Source: Lithodes maja
Taxonomy: Eukaryota > Arthropoda > Malacostraca > Decapoda > Lithodidae
Assembly (NCBI GenBank): GCA_037953745.1
Contig: JBAKBP010001390.1
Coordinates: 1-64,000 of the forward strand
Length of the DNA: 64,000 bases
Reading direction: 5' to 3'
Positions within the stretch are counted from its first letter, which is position 1. Each line of letters opens with the position of its first letter. Made by a program: the position numbers and the translations under genes. A model generated the notes under the pieces. That model searched no databases. It saw nothing but the letters and a program-made list of their open reading frames with translations, and was not told where the DNA came from. Of this stretch, positions 54,930-63,448 are shown in pieces.

Positions 54930-54931
<2 letters not shown>
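51761..54931 (-). mobile_element. NLR-3: full-length RTE-type retrotransposon
   Basis: About 3.2 kb. The 5' end (54931, minus) starts 'CTGCGTGTCGTAAGAGGCGA', a leader motif often seen at the head of RTE elements, then a ~145-bp 5'UTR, a single ORF and a 3' (TAGA)n tail (51761-51777). It lies between an NLR-4 fragment and an (AT)n microsatellite. At least four truncated relatives occur in the window (48653, 50340, 51055, and a relic at 57690). Confidence 0.92.
51775..54786 (-). CDS. NLR-3 (RTE) ORF: AP-endonuclease and reverse transcriptase, intact
   Basis: 1003 residues, no internal stop. The start ATG at 54786 precedes the conserved 'MATWNVSGMNDGTKEREV'. Endonuclease motifs: 'GMTETKWKG' (catalytic Glu), 'FLIGDMNGKVGD', 'LIDYVCVDER', 'SDHYVVVAKV'. 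RT from about residue 480: 'GKAPGTDGVCGEML', 'NHRGICLLSVVGKVYSRVV', 'QGGFRKGRGCVDQIF', motif A 'YVAFMDLEKAYDRVDR', 'GLKQGCVMSPWLFTVYMDGV', motif C 'ILLFADDTVLMSD', 'FKYLGSVLSKDGTM', then a C-terminal region 'LRWFGHMERM' to 'FGDHGVRQ'. Every catalytic residue I can check is present and the length suits RTE-clade elements, which encode one main protein. A candidate for current activity. Confidence 0.95.
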   Translation of the reverse strand: MPSDILRMATWNVSGMNDGTKEREVLEVLVNARLDVCGMTETKWKGSDVREWECGMGVCAGVSEGTAREGACLFVSSKWKECVREYGSVGSRIVWVRMKVGIQTWVIVCVYAPTEDILERKKEEFWMNVEACLEKFDKNERIFLIGDMNGKVGDRKVEGVVGGWGVPSEVNGNGSALVDVCVGRRLWIANTFFRHRMIHKYTWKRMLTMKDKTVVERKSLIDYVCVDERMKKSVMDARVYRGIGGGLSDHYVVVAKVRIQKKWVRRAGGRQEEGGMVRRVERLQEEEVREEYRRAVERRLGGFDLEVMEEVEEMSKVFKDEICAACEEVCGVRRRGRGVKGTAWWTEEVRIAVEEKKKAYREWLGSRGNEDSERQKRARYVESKRVVKRVVKESKRRVDEEFGRNLSVKWRESKKLFWKEVKKVREGSKGNSKGVKDKNGRMLAEKQERVERWREYFSELLNERNEEPANIAGYGMGGRRREVVEEEVGIRRSEVWEAMKRVKLGKAPGTDGVCGEMLRYGGEIVIEWVWKMCKLAWEKGSAPDDWKTGIIVPLYKGKGERGVCGNHRGICLLSVVGKVYSRVVIERVRMRTEKWIGDEQGGFRKGRGCVDQIFTLNCVVEKYLEKKQKVYVAFMDLEKAYDRVDREGLWKVLRIYGVEGKLLKAVKSMYEGAKAAVRVENEQSEFFDLNVGLKQGCVMSPWLFTVYMDGVMKEILSRAVDVGVSLKREGIEWKLPILLFADDTVLMSDNEWELQGLVNEFGTVCEKRNLKVNTGKSKVMVFERGEVTECEVKLNGQAMEIVNSFKYLGSVLSKDGTMDEEVRERVQQGKRVVGTLKAVTRNRVVSMEVKKSLHDSVVIPTLTYGSEAWTLVERLRPRVRAVEMNYLRSACGITWRDRQTNEEVRRRCGVEVDVLESVKRNNLRWFGHMERMESERMTKRVYESEVEGQRGRGRPNMRWKDGVRNYMNEGGAGWGEGRRLTGDRGAWGRFVRGHPFGDHGVRQ

Positions 54932-54973
<42 letters not shown>
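54932..54973. repeat. (AT)n microsatellite
   Basis: About 42 bp of AT at the 5' junction of NLR-3. Confidence 0.95.
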
Positions 54974-54975
<2 letters not shown>

Positions 54976-55410
54976 AGATAGAAAATATAGATAAATCAAT
55001 ATATCTATCTATTTATTAAGTTTATTATATGAATTACCCTAGTGTGTGGTACTGGAGTCACTACAATATGAGGCTGGTCTATGCCCGATCAACTTCAAAC
55101 GTTCTCCGCCCACCGCCTCTTGTCCGTGTTTTGAAGTGGGCTTTTGAAGGTTTATGGTTATTCAGAGCACCGTGTTATTTATTTTTTAATTAGTTCCCCC
55201 TAATGTTTACCCCTTTTCATCATTACTTCATCACTTTCATCTTGTCAACAAACATTGCAGTCGCTCTCTCTCTCTCTAATGCCAGTTCAGTGGTCCACAA
55301 ACTTCTATGGCATTGCAAAAAGGAAGTAAATCAACACAGCCACACTCCTTAATGGCCATAACACAAAAGGCCCCAAGACCAAACCTTTATTATCTTTATG
55401 TTGAGTATGG
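54974..55410. other. No gene recognised
   Basis: Mixed composition with one short CT run (55265-55277). No ORF or repeat family identified. Confidence 0.4.
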
Positions 55411-55414
55411 TTAA

Positions 55415-55626
55415 CCCCTACTGTACCGGCGGACTATTATACATTTTAGTCCAGCTAGATGTACTGTAGACGATTATGTGCAGCTTACATAGGATATGTG
55501 GCAGCAAAGAGGGCTAAGTAAGATAGTACGAAACCTGTTCATTGTTGGAGGCATTTTTATATCTGACTAATATCGTCTAATAGTAGCTAGATTATAGGTA
55601 AAAGTAAGTTACCGGTACTGAATGGG
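55415..55626. mobile_element. T4 TTAA-flanked MITE (212 bp)
   Basis: TTAA at 55411-55414 and 55627-55630. Ends CCCCTACTGTACCGGCGG and CCCATTCAGTACCGGTAAC (inverse). Interior 'GTAGACGATTATGTGCAGCT'. Confidence 0.88.
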
Positions 55627-55630
55627 TTAA

Positions 55631-55928
55631 CATGACACTATGTTGTAATGGACACTTATACTGTATATGCCCAAATCAGTAGTTTTAGCTTTCTTTGTAA
55701 TAAGATTTTTGTTTTGTTAATATGTTAATCATACAAATAACATTATGTTGTGTTGTCCTTTAAATATGAAATTCGAAATATTTTTAGTGTGTACCTAATG
55801 CCTATTTTTTATGAAATACGACTGCAAAATAAAATATGAATGATAGGTGGACCTTTTAATAGACTAGAGAGAGCTCTGAGCGGCCCTCCTTGTTTGCCAG
55901 CTTTTGACTACTGCTCTGGAGTGTTTTA
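55631..55928. other. AT-rich spacer
   Basis: No coding or structural feature seen. Confidence 0.4.
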
Positions 55929-56138
55929 AGGTGGTGTCACACGAGTGATTTTTCCGTCAATTTTTACGGGCAATTGTTGTCTGGTAGCTTCAAAATATAC
56001 ATCCATTAGAATTAAACTAGCTAACATAATCTACCTTCTATTTAGTTTCCGATTCCAATGCGAAAGAGCCTCTAAACAGTACGAGAACAAACTTGATCAT
56101 GGAATATTGACGGTAAAAGCGCTCGTGTGACACTACCT
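55929..56138. mobile_element. P3 inverted-repeat MITE (210 bp)
   Basis: Ends 'AGGTGGTGTCACACGAGTGA' and 'AGGTAGTGTCACACGAGCGC' (inverse), continuing to '...CCGTCAAT' on both sides (about 33-bp TIR with few mismatches). TTA on each side (55926-55928 and 56139-56141). Confidence 0.85.
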
Positions 56139-56504
56139 TTATTCTGTGTGGACCTGGACTCTGGCGTTCAAATATTACCATCATCAGTACACAAATATGA
56201 GGAGGCACTCAAACAACCTCCCCTCCTCTCTTGTTTACCATCGTGCGGGGAGCCGCCCCCCCCCCCCCCCTTACCCACTTGTTTATCAGGAACGTCAATG
56301 TGGTAAGGGCCCCTGTGTGACTCACCCAGACTGCTTCATATCAACAGTTCATAGCTATATGAATACAGTATATAAGTAACACCCCGTTCTTAGTATTAAT
56401 CATCAATTACAAACCCCAATGTACATATACTGTATATATGCCTGAATTGCGTAATGTAAATTGGGTATAATACACATAATATATATTATAGTGAATCATA
56501 ATAA

Positions 56505-56507
<3 letters not shown>
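56139..56507. other. No gene recognised
   Basis: Contains a C-run (about 56255-56271) and AT-rich DNA leading into (TA)n. Confidence 0.4.

Positions 56508-56578
<71 letters not shown>
56508..56578. repeat. (TA)n(TG)n microsatellite
   Basis: TA repeats turning into TG repeats. Confidence 0.96.
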
Positions 56579-56786
56579 ATTACATGCTAATGTACAGTCG
56601 TCAACATTATTATTTGATCTAGTGCTACTTTGATATATACTGTATAGTGTATACTGTATATTGAGTGGATGGGACTTTTGGGTGGATGGAACTCGTTAGC
56701 CTTGGTCAGTAACCCATCTATGGGAGACAACCTTATACAAATTTGGGTGGATGGGACTTGTCAGCCTTGATCGGCAACCTGTCTAA

Positions 56787-57504
56787 AGGTCATTGCATAC
56801 TGACACAATAGCCCCTTCAAGACTGGCACGAACACTCACGAGACATACAAATCCTGTGTCTTGCCGAATTTACTAAAGATCACGGCGAAAATGGCTGGCA
56901 TCGTGAGAGTCGTATCTCTACCGTATCTCTTCTGCACGACTTGATAAGACTCTATCGATGCCGATACGGTGGAGAAACGAATGCTACGAAGAAGATAGGA
57001 AAAATCGTGCTAAGGGTACACGACTAGTCCACGGAAAAGAAACGACCCAAAAGACTGCGATACAACTTAGAAGAATCGTATCGACGCCATGAGACGTGCA
57101 ACCCGATTGAGGCTAGACGCGCGGTTGCCAACTCGACCGTTGCCAATTTACCGCACGGAAGCGATACGGTCCGCACGCCAGGCTTACGCACTAGACGACG
57201 TTGATACGGGCCATACAGCTTTGATACGGACCATATGTCTTTGATACGGACCACACGATTGTGATACGGCGAGTTCGTGATGGAGACCAGACTCAGACGA
57301 TTTTTTACAGTTGCCTGGGGATTCCCACAAGCTTTTGAACAGCTCAAAATCTCGTATCGACCCCCGATACTTCGCTTGGACCGTGAGAGTCGCCCACGGC
57401 TAATTTCCGATATCCACGATTATGTTGCCGATTCGCCATATCAGGCAGAAATTTTGAGTCAGGAACTCGCCTGGAGGGGCTTTCGTGCCAGTGTGCAACG
57501 ACCT
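56787..57504. mobile_element. P4 inverted-repeat element (718 bp)
   Basis: Ends 'AGGTCATTGCATACTGACAC' and 'AGGTCGTTGCACACTGGCAC' (inverse), both continuing to AGCCCCT. TAA on each side (56784-56786 and 57505-57507). The flanks join to 'CCTGTCTAAGGGAGTAAACC', matching the neighbouring 'CCATCTATGGGAGACAACC' (about 56707), so the element split one unit of a local duplication. The interior is rich in 'GATACGGACCA' phrases. No transposase. Confidence 0.83.
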
Positions 57505-57689
57505 TAAGGGAGTAAACCTTATACAAATCCGTACTGTTTACCTTAGAGTGAAGCAGGTTAGTGGATGGATTAGCCGCATACCACTGTCGAAAAATATTGC
57601 TAAAAAAGTACATAGAAGGCCTCGGAGTCAGACAGACCCTAAATTGAGTGGTCTATCCTGCGAGTCTTTTTGTAAACTGGCATGAGCTG

Positions 57690-57772
57690 TCCCTTTTACA
57701 GGGATAGGTCCGCTTGGGGGCATTTTGTGTATGGCCACCCCCATTAAGTGGAGTAAGGCGTCAGACAATAGA
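57690..57772 (+). pseudogene. RTE 3' tail relic
   Basis: 'GGTCCGCTTGGGGGCATTTT', 'GGCCACCCCCATTAAGTGG' and 'GCGTCAGACAATAGATAGAT' correspond to the end of the NLR-3 ORF and its (ATAG) tail, much diverged. Confidence 0.65.
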
Positions 57773-57775
57773 TAG

Positions 57776-58380
57776 ATATTGAGTACATTTACATATGCTT
57801 ATATATAGCCATTTATATACATTGACATATAAAACGCAAAAATATTAATTAACTAACCAATGGACGGAATAGATATGTGTATTTTCTTTGCAATTTCCTT
57901 TCATACAAAAACTATCAATAATCTAAATATAAGTAGCTCAGGACCACTTGTAAATGTTGCTTTGATATAGGTACCAGTATTGTATGTACACATGCATGTG
58001 TCACGCCCTATATGTACAGTACGCATTACCTAAGCTAGGGGAATGGTAGCAATAAGTCATGTCTCAGCTGTCTTTACGTTTGGCTCTATCTGCGCTGTAA
58101 TAATGTCTGCCAGATGTTGCATAGGGTGGGTAAGTGTAGGAACATGTTTGTATATGTCGCTCAAAAAGAAAAAAATTCATGTGTAAATATTGCCGATACC
58201 CATTATTGATCAAAACATACTTGGTGCCGAGACATCACTTATTAGCGCGCCTGTACATCACAACCTTAAGCTTAACCGTATCTAGTTGATTTGATTTGAT
58301 TTTATTTTATTTATTTATTTTTTTTTTTATTTTTGTGGGAGCGAGCCTGCAATTTAGAAGAAACTGTTCTTCCGCCGTGA
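57776..58380. other. No gene recognised
   Basis: AT-rich with a T-rich stretch (58285-58335). No ORF, RNA or family match. Confidence 0.45.
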
Positions 58381-59573
58381 AATACATATATAGCTTGAAG
58401 GGTGTCATTTGCTTGCTTTATAATACATATATAGCTTGAAGGGTGTCATTTGCTTGCTTTATAATACATATATAGCTTGAAGGGTGTCATTTGCTTGCTT
58501 TATAATACATATATAGCTTGAAGGGTGTCATTTGATTGCTTTATAATACATATGTAGCTTGAAGGGTGTCATTTGCTTGCTTTATAATACATATATTGCT
58601 TGAAGGGTGTCATTTGCTTGCTTTATAATACATATATAGCTTGAAGGGTGTCATTTGCTTGCTTTATAATACATATATAGCTTGAAGGGTGTCATTTGCT
58701 TGCTTTATAATACATATATAGCTTGAAGGGTGTCATTTGCTTGCTTTATAATACATATATAGCTTGAAGGGTGTCATTTGCTTGCTTTATAATACATATA
58801 TAGCTTGAAGGGTGTCATTTGCTTGCTTTATAATACATATATAGCTTGAAGGGTGTCATTTGCTTGCTTTATAATACATATATAGCTTGAAGGGTGTCAT
58901 TTGCTTGCTTTATAATACATATATAGCTTGAAGGGTGTCATTTGCTTGCTTTATAATACATATATAGCTTGAAGGGTGTCATTTGCTTGCTTTATAATAC
59001 ATATATAGCTTGAAGGGTGTCATTTGCTTGCTTTATAATACATATATAGCTTGAAGGGTGTCATTTGCTTGCTTTATGATACATATATAGCTTGAAGGGT
59101 GTCATTTGCTTGCTTTATAATACATATATAGCTTGAAGGGTGTCATTTGCTTGCTTTATAATACATATATAGCTTGAAGGGTGTCATTTGCTTGCTTTAT
59201 AATACATATATAGCTTGAAGGGTGTCATTTGCTTGCTTTATAATACATATATAGCTTGAAGGGTGTCATTTGCTTGCTTTATAATACATATATAGCTTGA
59301 AGGGTGTCATTTGCTTGCTTTATAATACATATATAGCTTGAAGGGTGTCATTTGCTTGCTTTATAATACATATATAGCTTGAAGGGTGTCATTTGCTTGC
59401 TTTATAATACATATATAGCTTGAAGGGTGTCATTTGCTTGCTTTATAATACATATATAGCTTGAAGGGTGTCATTTGCTTGCTTTATAATACATATATAG
59501 CTTGAAGGGTGTCATTTGCTTGCTTTATAATACATATATAGCTTGAAGGGTGTCATTTGCTTGCTCTATAATT
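58381..59573. repeat. 41-bp minisatellite, 29 units
   Basis: Unit AATACATATATAGCTTGAAG + GGTGTCATTTGCTTGCTTTA + T, copied head to tail with very few changes (for example one G for A near 59077). The near identity points to recent expansion or homogenisation. Confidence 0.97.
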
Positions 59574-59764
59574 TGGAGGGGATCAGGAGAGGTGTCTTTC
59601 TTAGTCGTGGGTGCATATTAAAAATACATGGCTCGAAAGTGGCTGGATCGATTATTTTCCCCAATAATAATTAAATATAGTGTCATAATATCCCCATGAT
59701 GATAAGCTAATAATGGGTTGATTGAGATAACCTTAACTCTTTCAGCCATACATTTCCTTCTTAA

Positions 59765-60121
59765 CCCCTTCTTTACCGGCGCCTTCCTTTTAACTTTATT
59801 TTGGCTACTATTTGACGATTGTATTCAGCTTAAAAAAGGCCTCTAGCAATTAACAGGCTTGGAACTATCTCACTCAACCCTTTTCACTACCACATATATT
59901 TTTTTCTATGTGAATGAGGGAGTCAAAAGGCATAACTGCCTGCAACGAGTGCCTCCCCCAGATTTCAAAGAGTGACAGGGCCGAAATCAAGGGACGTTCG
60001 AGCTAAAATGCCTGGACACACGGAGTTTGAAGCAATTTAAGTAATAGGAAGAGGGAACTGCACAAAATTGTCTAAATATACCAAGAATAAACTTAAAATT
60101 ACGTTGTCGGTACAGAAGGGG
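59765..60121. mobile_element. T4 TTAA-flanked MITE, carrying a LINE fragment
   Basis: TTAA at 59761-59764 and 60122-60125. Ends CCCCTTCTTTACCGGCGCC and CCCCTTCTGTACCGACAACG (inverse). An NLR-2 3' fragment lies inside, so the MITE served as a LINE target. Confidence 0.88.
59895..60056 (-). pseudogene. NLR-2 3' end fragment inside T4
   Basis: T-run then 'CTATGTGAATGAGGGAGTCA', 'CGAGTGCCTCCCCCAGATTT' and 'GGACACACGGAGTTTGAAGC', the inverse of the NLR-2 3' end; only about 160 bp. Confidence 0.85.
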
Positions 60122-60261
60122 TTAACCCTCTCTGATAAGCAACGGTACAGTATAGTATTAATCAGTTCTTACTACTTTCAGATAAATGAACATTAAGGAT
60201 TGTGGCGAACCTGGTCAACGATGCATATTTTCTATTTCGATTCTGTTCTTAACAGTCTTGT

Positions 60262-60484
60262 AATTGACCATATGCAAGTTTCAGGCTATAAGGAAGTTGA
60301 AGATGTAGACGTCGATAGTAAGCAGAAATGCCATAAACATATAGGTTTCTGATGGCTAAGAGTAGCTTGAATTTGATTTTATGTATATAAAAATTTACTA
60401 CAACCGTATTTTAGCTGGTAATTCTGCTAAATATCGATCTCTACAGCTCCAACTTCCTTATAGAACGAAACTCGCAAGTGGTGT
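60262..60484. mobile_element. FB-type MITE, short copy 1
   Basis: Left 'AATTGACCATATGCAAGTTT', right 'CTCGCAAGTGG' with 'TCCAACTTCCTTATAG' inverse arms. Same inner arms as 40104-40724. Confidence 0.75.
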
Positions 60485-60499
60485 ATCGGTCACTTATAA

Positions 60500-60617
60500 C
60501 TTTGAAATGGTGGTGTAATGGTTTAGGTGCTTATATTCTGGGTTTGGTGTCCCGAGTTCGAATCCCGGGAGGACCATATGCTTTCATTAGTTTATTCAAA
60601 GTACATTGGGGTTTGTA
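60500..60617 (+). mobile_element. S2 tRNA-derived SINE
   Basis: A-box-like 'TGGTGTAATGGTTTAGGTGC' (60511-60530), B box 'CGAGTTCGAATCCCGG' (60553-60568), and 3' part 'CATATGCTTTCATTAGTTTA' shared with 17236-17360. Wedged between two FB copies. Confidence 0.8.
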
Positions 60618-60848
60618 ATTGCCAACTTGCGAGTTTTGTTCTATACGGAAGTTGGAACTGTAGACAACGATATTTAACAGAATTTACAGCTAAAATACGG
60701 ACGTAGTACATTAATTTTATAAATACATAAAACCCAATTCAACATACCATTTATCCATCAGACACGTACATTATTATTGCATTTCTATTTAATATCGATG
60801 TTCACGGCTCCAACTTCCTTATAGCCTGAAACTCGCAAGTGGTCAATT
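60618..60848. mobile_element. FB-type MITE, short copy 2
   Basis: Left 'AATTGCCAACTTGCGAGTTT', right 'GAAACTCGCAAGTGGTCAAT'. The inner arm reads 'TTTCTATTTAATATCGATGT', the uninterrupted counterpart of the T6 target at 40164. Confidence 0.78.
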
Positions 60849-60908
60849 GATGATTAATGTTAAGAAGGGGGTGTTACATATTAGTTCATGTTGTTGTACT
60901 ATTTACAG

Positions 60909-61012
60909 ATGCGAGGTTGGTTGTGAGAGGGACTGTGTATTGGGGCCCTGGTCCGCTTGGAGTATCTGTACCCCAACTGACTGTTCTGCTTCGCCTCCTC
61001 CTGCCACCTCAG
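60909..61012 (+). other. Exon-like 104-bp block, copy 1
   Basis: Preceded by 'TTGTTGTACTATTTACAG' (acceptor-like) and followed by CAG|GTAAGAG (a strong donor match). One frame is open across it: 'ARLVVRGTVYWGPGPLGVSV' then 'PQLTVLLRLLLPPQ'. I do not recognise the peptide. It may be a real or fossil exon. Confidence 0.4.
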
Positions 61013-61046
61013 GTAAGAGTCTTTAAAAAAAATATATATATATTAA

Positions 61047-61405
61047 GGGGGGTGACAGTTTTTTTTCTCCTTTTCTCTCTTTCCCTGACTTGTATCCATT
61101 CGCCCCATTCAGCCAACTGTTTTAAGACGTTTATCCCCATCCAGGTGTCGATATCTTCCTGGCGAGCGATAGCGAGCCAGCATTGTATGGAGAAATCCGG
61201 CTTTGCCGGAGACATATTTCTATCGAAAAATTTACAAATTTAGCTTTCTCTCTCTCAAAAAAAAAAAAAATATATATATATATAGGCCTATTCTGGCTGC
61301 TACAACTCACCAGGAAAATATTGACACCTGGATGGGAATAAACGTCTTAAAACAGTAGGCTAAATGGGGCCGAATGGATACAAGCCAGGGAGAGAGAAAA
61401 GGAGG
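61047..61405. mobile_element. T6 element, copy 2 (right end lost)
   Basis: TTAA at 61043-61046, then GGGGGGTGACAG and the T6 arms 'CTTGTATCCATTCGCCCCAT' and 'GGGGCCGAATGGATACAAG'. It ends where the second exon-like block starts. Confidence 0.7.
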
Positions 61406-61509
61406 TGCGAGGTTGGTTGTGAGAGGGACTGTGTGTGGGGGCCCTGGTCCGCTTGGGGGTATCTGTACACCGACCGACTGTACCGCCTCCCCCCCTCCTG
61501 CCACCTCAG
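61405..61509 (+). other. Exon-like block, copy 2
   Basis: About 105 bp, highly similar to 60909-61012, with donor-like CAG|GTAACAG. A net 1-base difference in the middle shifts the frame. There is no acceptor-like sequence upstream because T6 DNA precedes it. It is followed by a T6 half (61525-61645), so block plus T6 was duplicated in tandem. Confidence 0.45.
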
Positions 61510-61524
61510 GTAACAGTCTTAAGG

Positions 61525-61645
61525 GGGTTTAAGACGTTTAGCCCCATGCAGGTGTCAATTTTTTCCTGGCGAGCGGTAGTGAGCCAGCATATTTGTGTTA
61601 AATGTTTTTGACAGCAGGCTAAATTTGTACATTTTTCGATAGTAG
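61525..61645. mobile_element. T6 element, half copy
   Basis: 'TTAAGACGTTTAGCCCCATG', 'TTCCTGGCGAGCGGTAGTGA' and 'TACATTTTTCGATA' match one arm of T6. Confidence 0.7.
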
Positions 61646-62309
61646 TGGGAAGGATTATAACCCTGTTGTTTAGCTCATACTGTATCAGCAGCATGCTGTG
61701 TACTAACCCTAAAGGTTGCTTATGCAGTGACTGTATTGCACTAGATATTAAGTTGCCATGATAACAACACACAGTGTTAGTCACCATGCACAAAGGCCAC
61801 ACCAGTGTCAACACCTTCACCAACACAAAACCTATCCAATAATCTGAAAATATATCCGGCCTCAAAATATACCCGGGCTCTCTGTGACCATGATAATTAT
61901 GGCAATTTGCTGCCCATCTGCATATTTGTATTATATTTCTATATTGTATGTATGTATGTACAGTATATACACAGGCAAATACCCCATTGCTGGGGTTGAC
62001 CGAGACTCGAGACAGAGCCCGAACAGAAACAACAATCAAGGTTTCTAATTCTCAGGGTCCGGGACCATTTTCGCGTTCCCTCGTCCCTTTCTCTGTCTCG
62101 ATGAGTAGGATAATTTTATAAAGGGAGGAGGATTCCTAGCTTCCTGCCCCCAGAAGGAAATGTAAGACAGTAAAAGAGGCAGCTAAGCTTGGATAGAAGT
62201 CGCTAAACCTTACTCTGGATAGGACCAGCCCTCACCCTTATTACTCTATACTTTTACCTTCCCCTTACGCCAACAACACAATCTGCACTCCTTGAGAGCT
62301 CTGTGGGAA
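61646..62309. other. No gene recognised
   Basis: Includes (TATG)n (61948-61962). The minus-strand ORF at 61506-62039 has no family resemblance and overlaps a T6 arm. Part of 62080-62309 might belong to a longer S1-related element, but I cannot show it. Confidence 0.4.
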
Positions 62310-62398
62310 AGCCCGACCGTGGCCATGGCCTTCCTTAGGGACTCGGGGCTGTTCGGCCAGGCAGCTTAGGGAACAACAACAACAACAACAACAACAAT
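62310..62398 (+). mobile_element. S1 SINE, 3' fragment
   Basis: 'GGGGCTGTTCGGCCAGGCAG' then 'CTTAGGGAACAACAACAACA', the S1 3' end with its (AAC)n tail. Confidence 0.82.
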
Positions 62399-62624
62399 CT
62401 TCCCCTTTATACATATAACTCAACATTGATAATCCCCGGATGTTCGTGGGGTATTCAAGTTATTATTTGACCTGATACTGTTCGGGTTAAGGAGCAAAGG
62501 TAACTTGATTAATTAAAAAAAAAAGTCTGGGTAAAATATGCATAGTAGTTGAGTTTTGATATGATGGTTCTCACTATCAGTAGCCACTATTTATTATGTT
62601 CAGCAATAATCGGGGTATTATTAA

Positions 62625-62827
62625 CCCCTTCTTTACCGGCTACATCTGTTTTCATATTTTGGCTAGAATTAGACGATTTTATTCAGCTTTGGAAGGACGT
62701 CTACCAATTGCAACTACAGACTATCTAAATGAATCCTTTCAGCTATCATATATCCTTCCTAAGCTTCATAAAATCGTTTAAAAGTAGCCGAAATCATATA
62801 CAAAGTACGTCGCCGGTACAGAAGGAG
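62625..62827. mobile_element. T4 MITE (203 bp)
   Basis: TTAA at 62621-62624 and TTAT at 62828-62831 (one change). Ends CCCCTTCTTTACCGGCTAC and CTCCTTCTGTACCGGCGACG (inverse). Interior 'TTAGACGATTTTATTCAGCT'. A related, eroded segment follows (62832-63000: 'TATGTGCAGCTTAAG', 'ATATCCTTCCTAAG'). Confidence 0.88.
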
Positions 62828-63041
62828 TTATAAAATTATGTGCAGCTTAAGTTAATGTGGACAGGATCTCTAGGAAGCAGGAGGAACAAAACCTTCTCAA
62901 TTATTGATCCGACTTTAACATATCCTTCCTAAGTTGATTGAAATTGTCAACTGATAGCCAAAAGAAACTGCTGAAATACACCGTATTGCTCAATGGGTTA
63001 TGGACAGTCAGAATAATCTAAGAAATCACATTCTCACTTAA

Positions 63042-63412
63042 GGGAGCCCACCTCGCTTTTTTTTTCTCTCCCTCTCTCTTTGGCTTGTATCCATTCAGCC
63101 CCATTCAACCTACTGTTTTAAGACGTTTGCCCCCTTCCAAGTGTCAATATTTTCCTGGCTAGCGGTAGCGAGCCGGCATATACTGTATATACTGTATATT
63201 TGTTTTGACAGCAAGCAAAGTTTGTACATTTTTCGATAGAAAAATTTCTCCGGCGAAGCCTGATTTCTCCTGGCTTGCTATCACTTGCCAGGAAGAAATC
63301 GACACCTGGATGGGGATAAACGTCTTAAAACAGTTGGCTGAGTGGGGCCGAATGGATACAAGCCAGGGAAAGAGAGAGAAGTTAAGAAAGATAAAAAAGC
63401 CGATGAACCCCC
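63042..63412. mobile_element. T6 TTAA-flanked foldback MITE, copy 3 (371 bp)
   Basis: TTAA at 63038-63041 and 63413-63416. Ends GGGAGCCCACCTCGC and GGGGGTTCATCGGC. Long inverted arms as in copy 1. Confidence 0.87.
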
Positions 63413-63448
63413 TTAACATTTGTGAAGCTTTATTAAGCATGATCGGAA

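Noticed and set aside
57024..57613. Overlapping short ORFs inside P4 as a gene
   Set aside because: They lie within a non-autonomous inverted-repeat element with repeated GATACGG phrases, and frames on both strands are similarly open.
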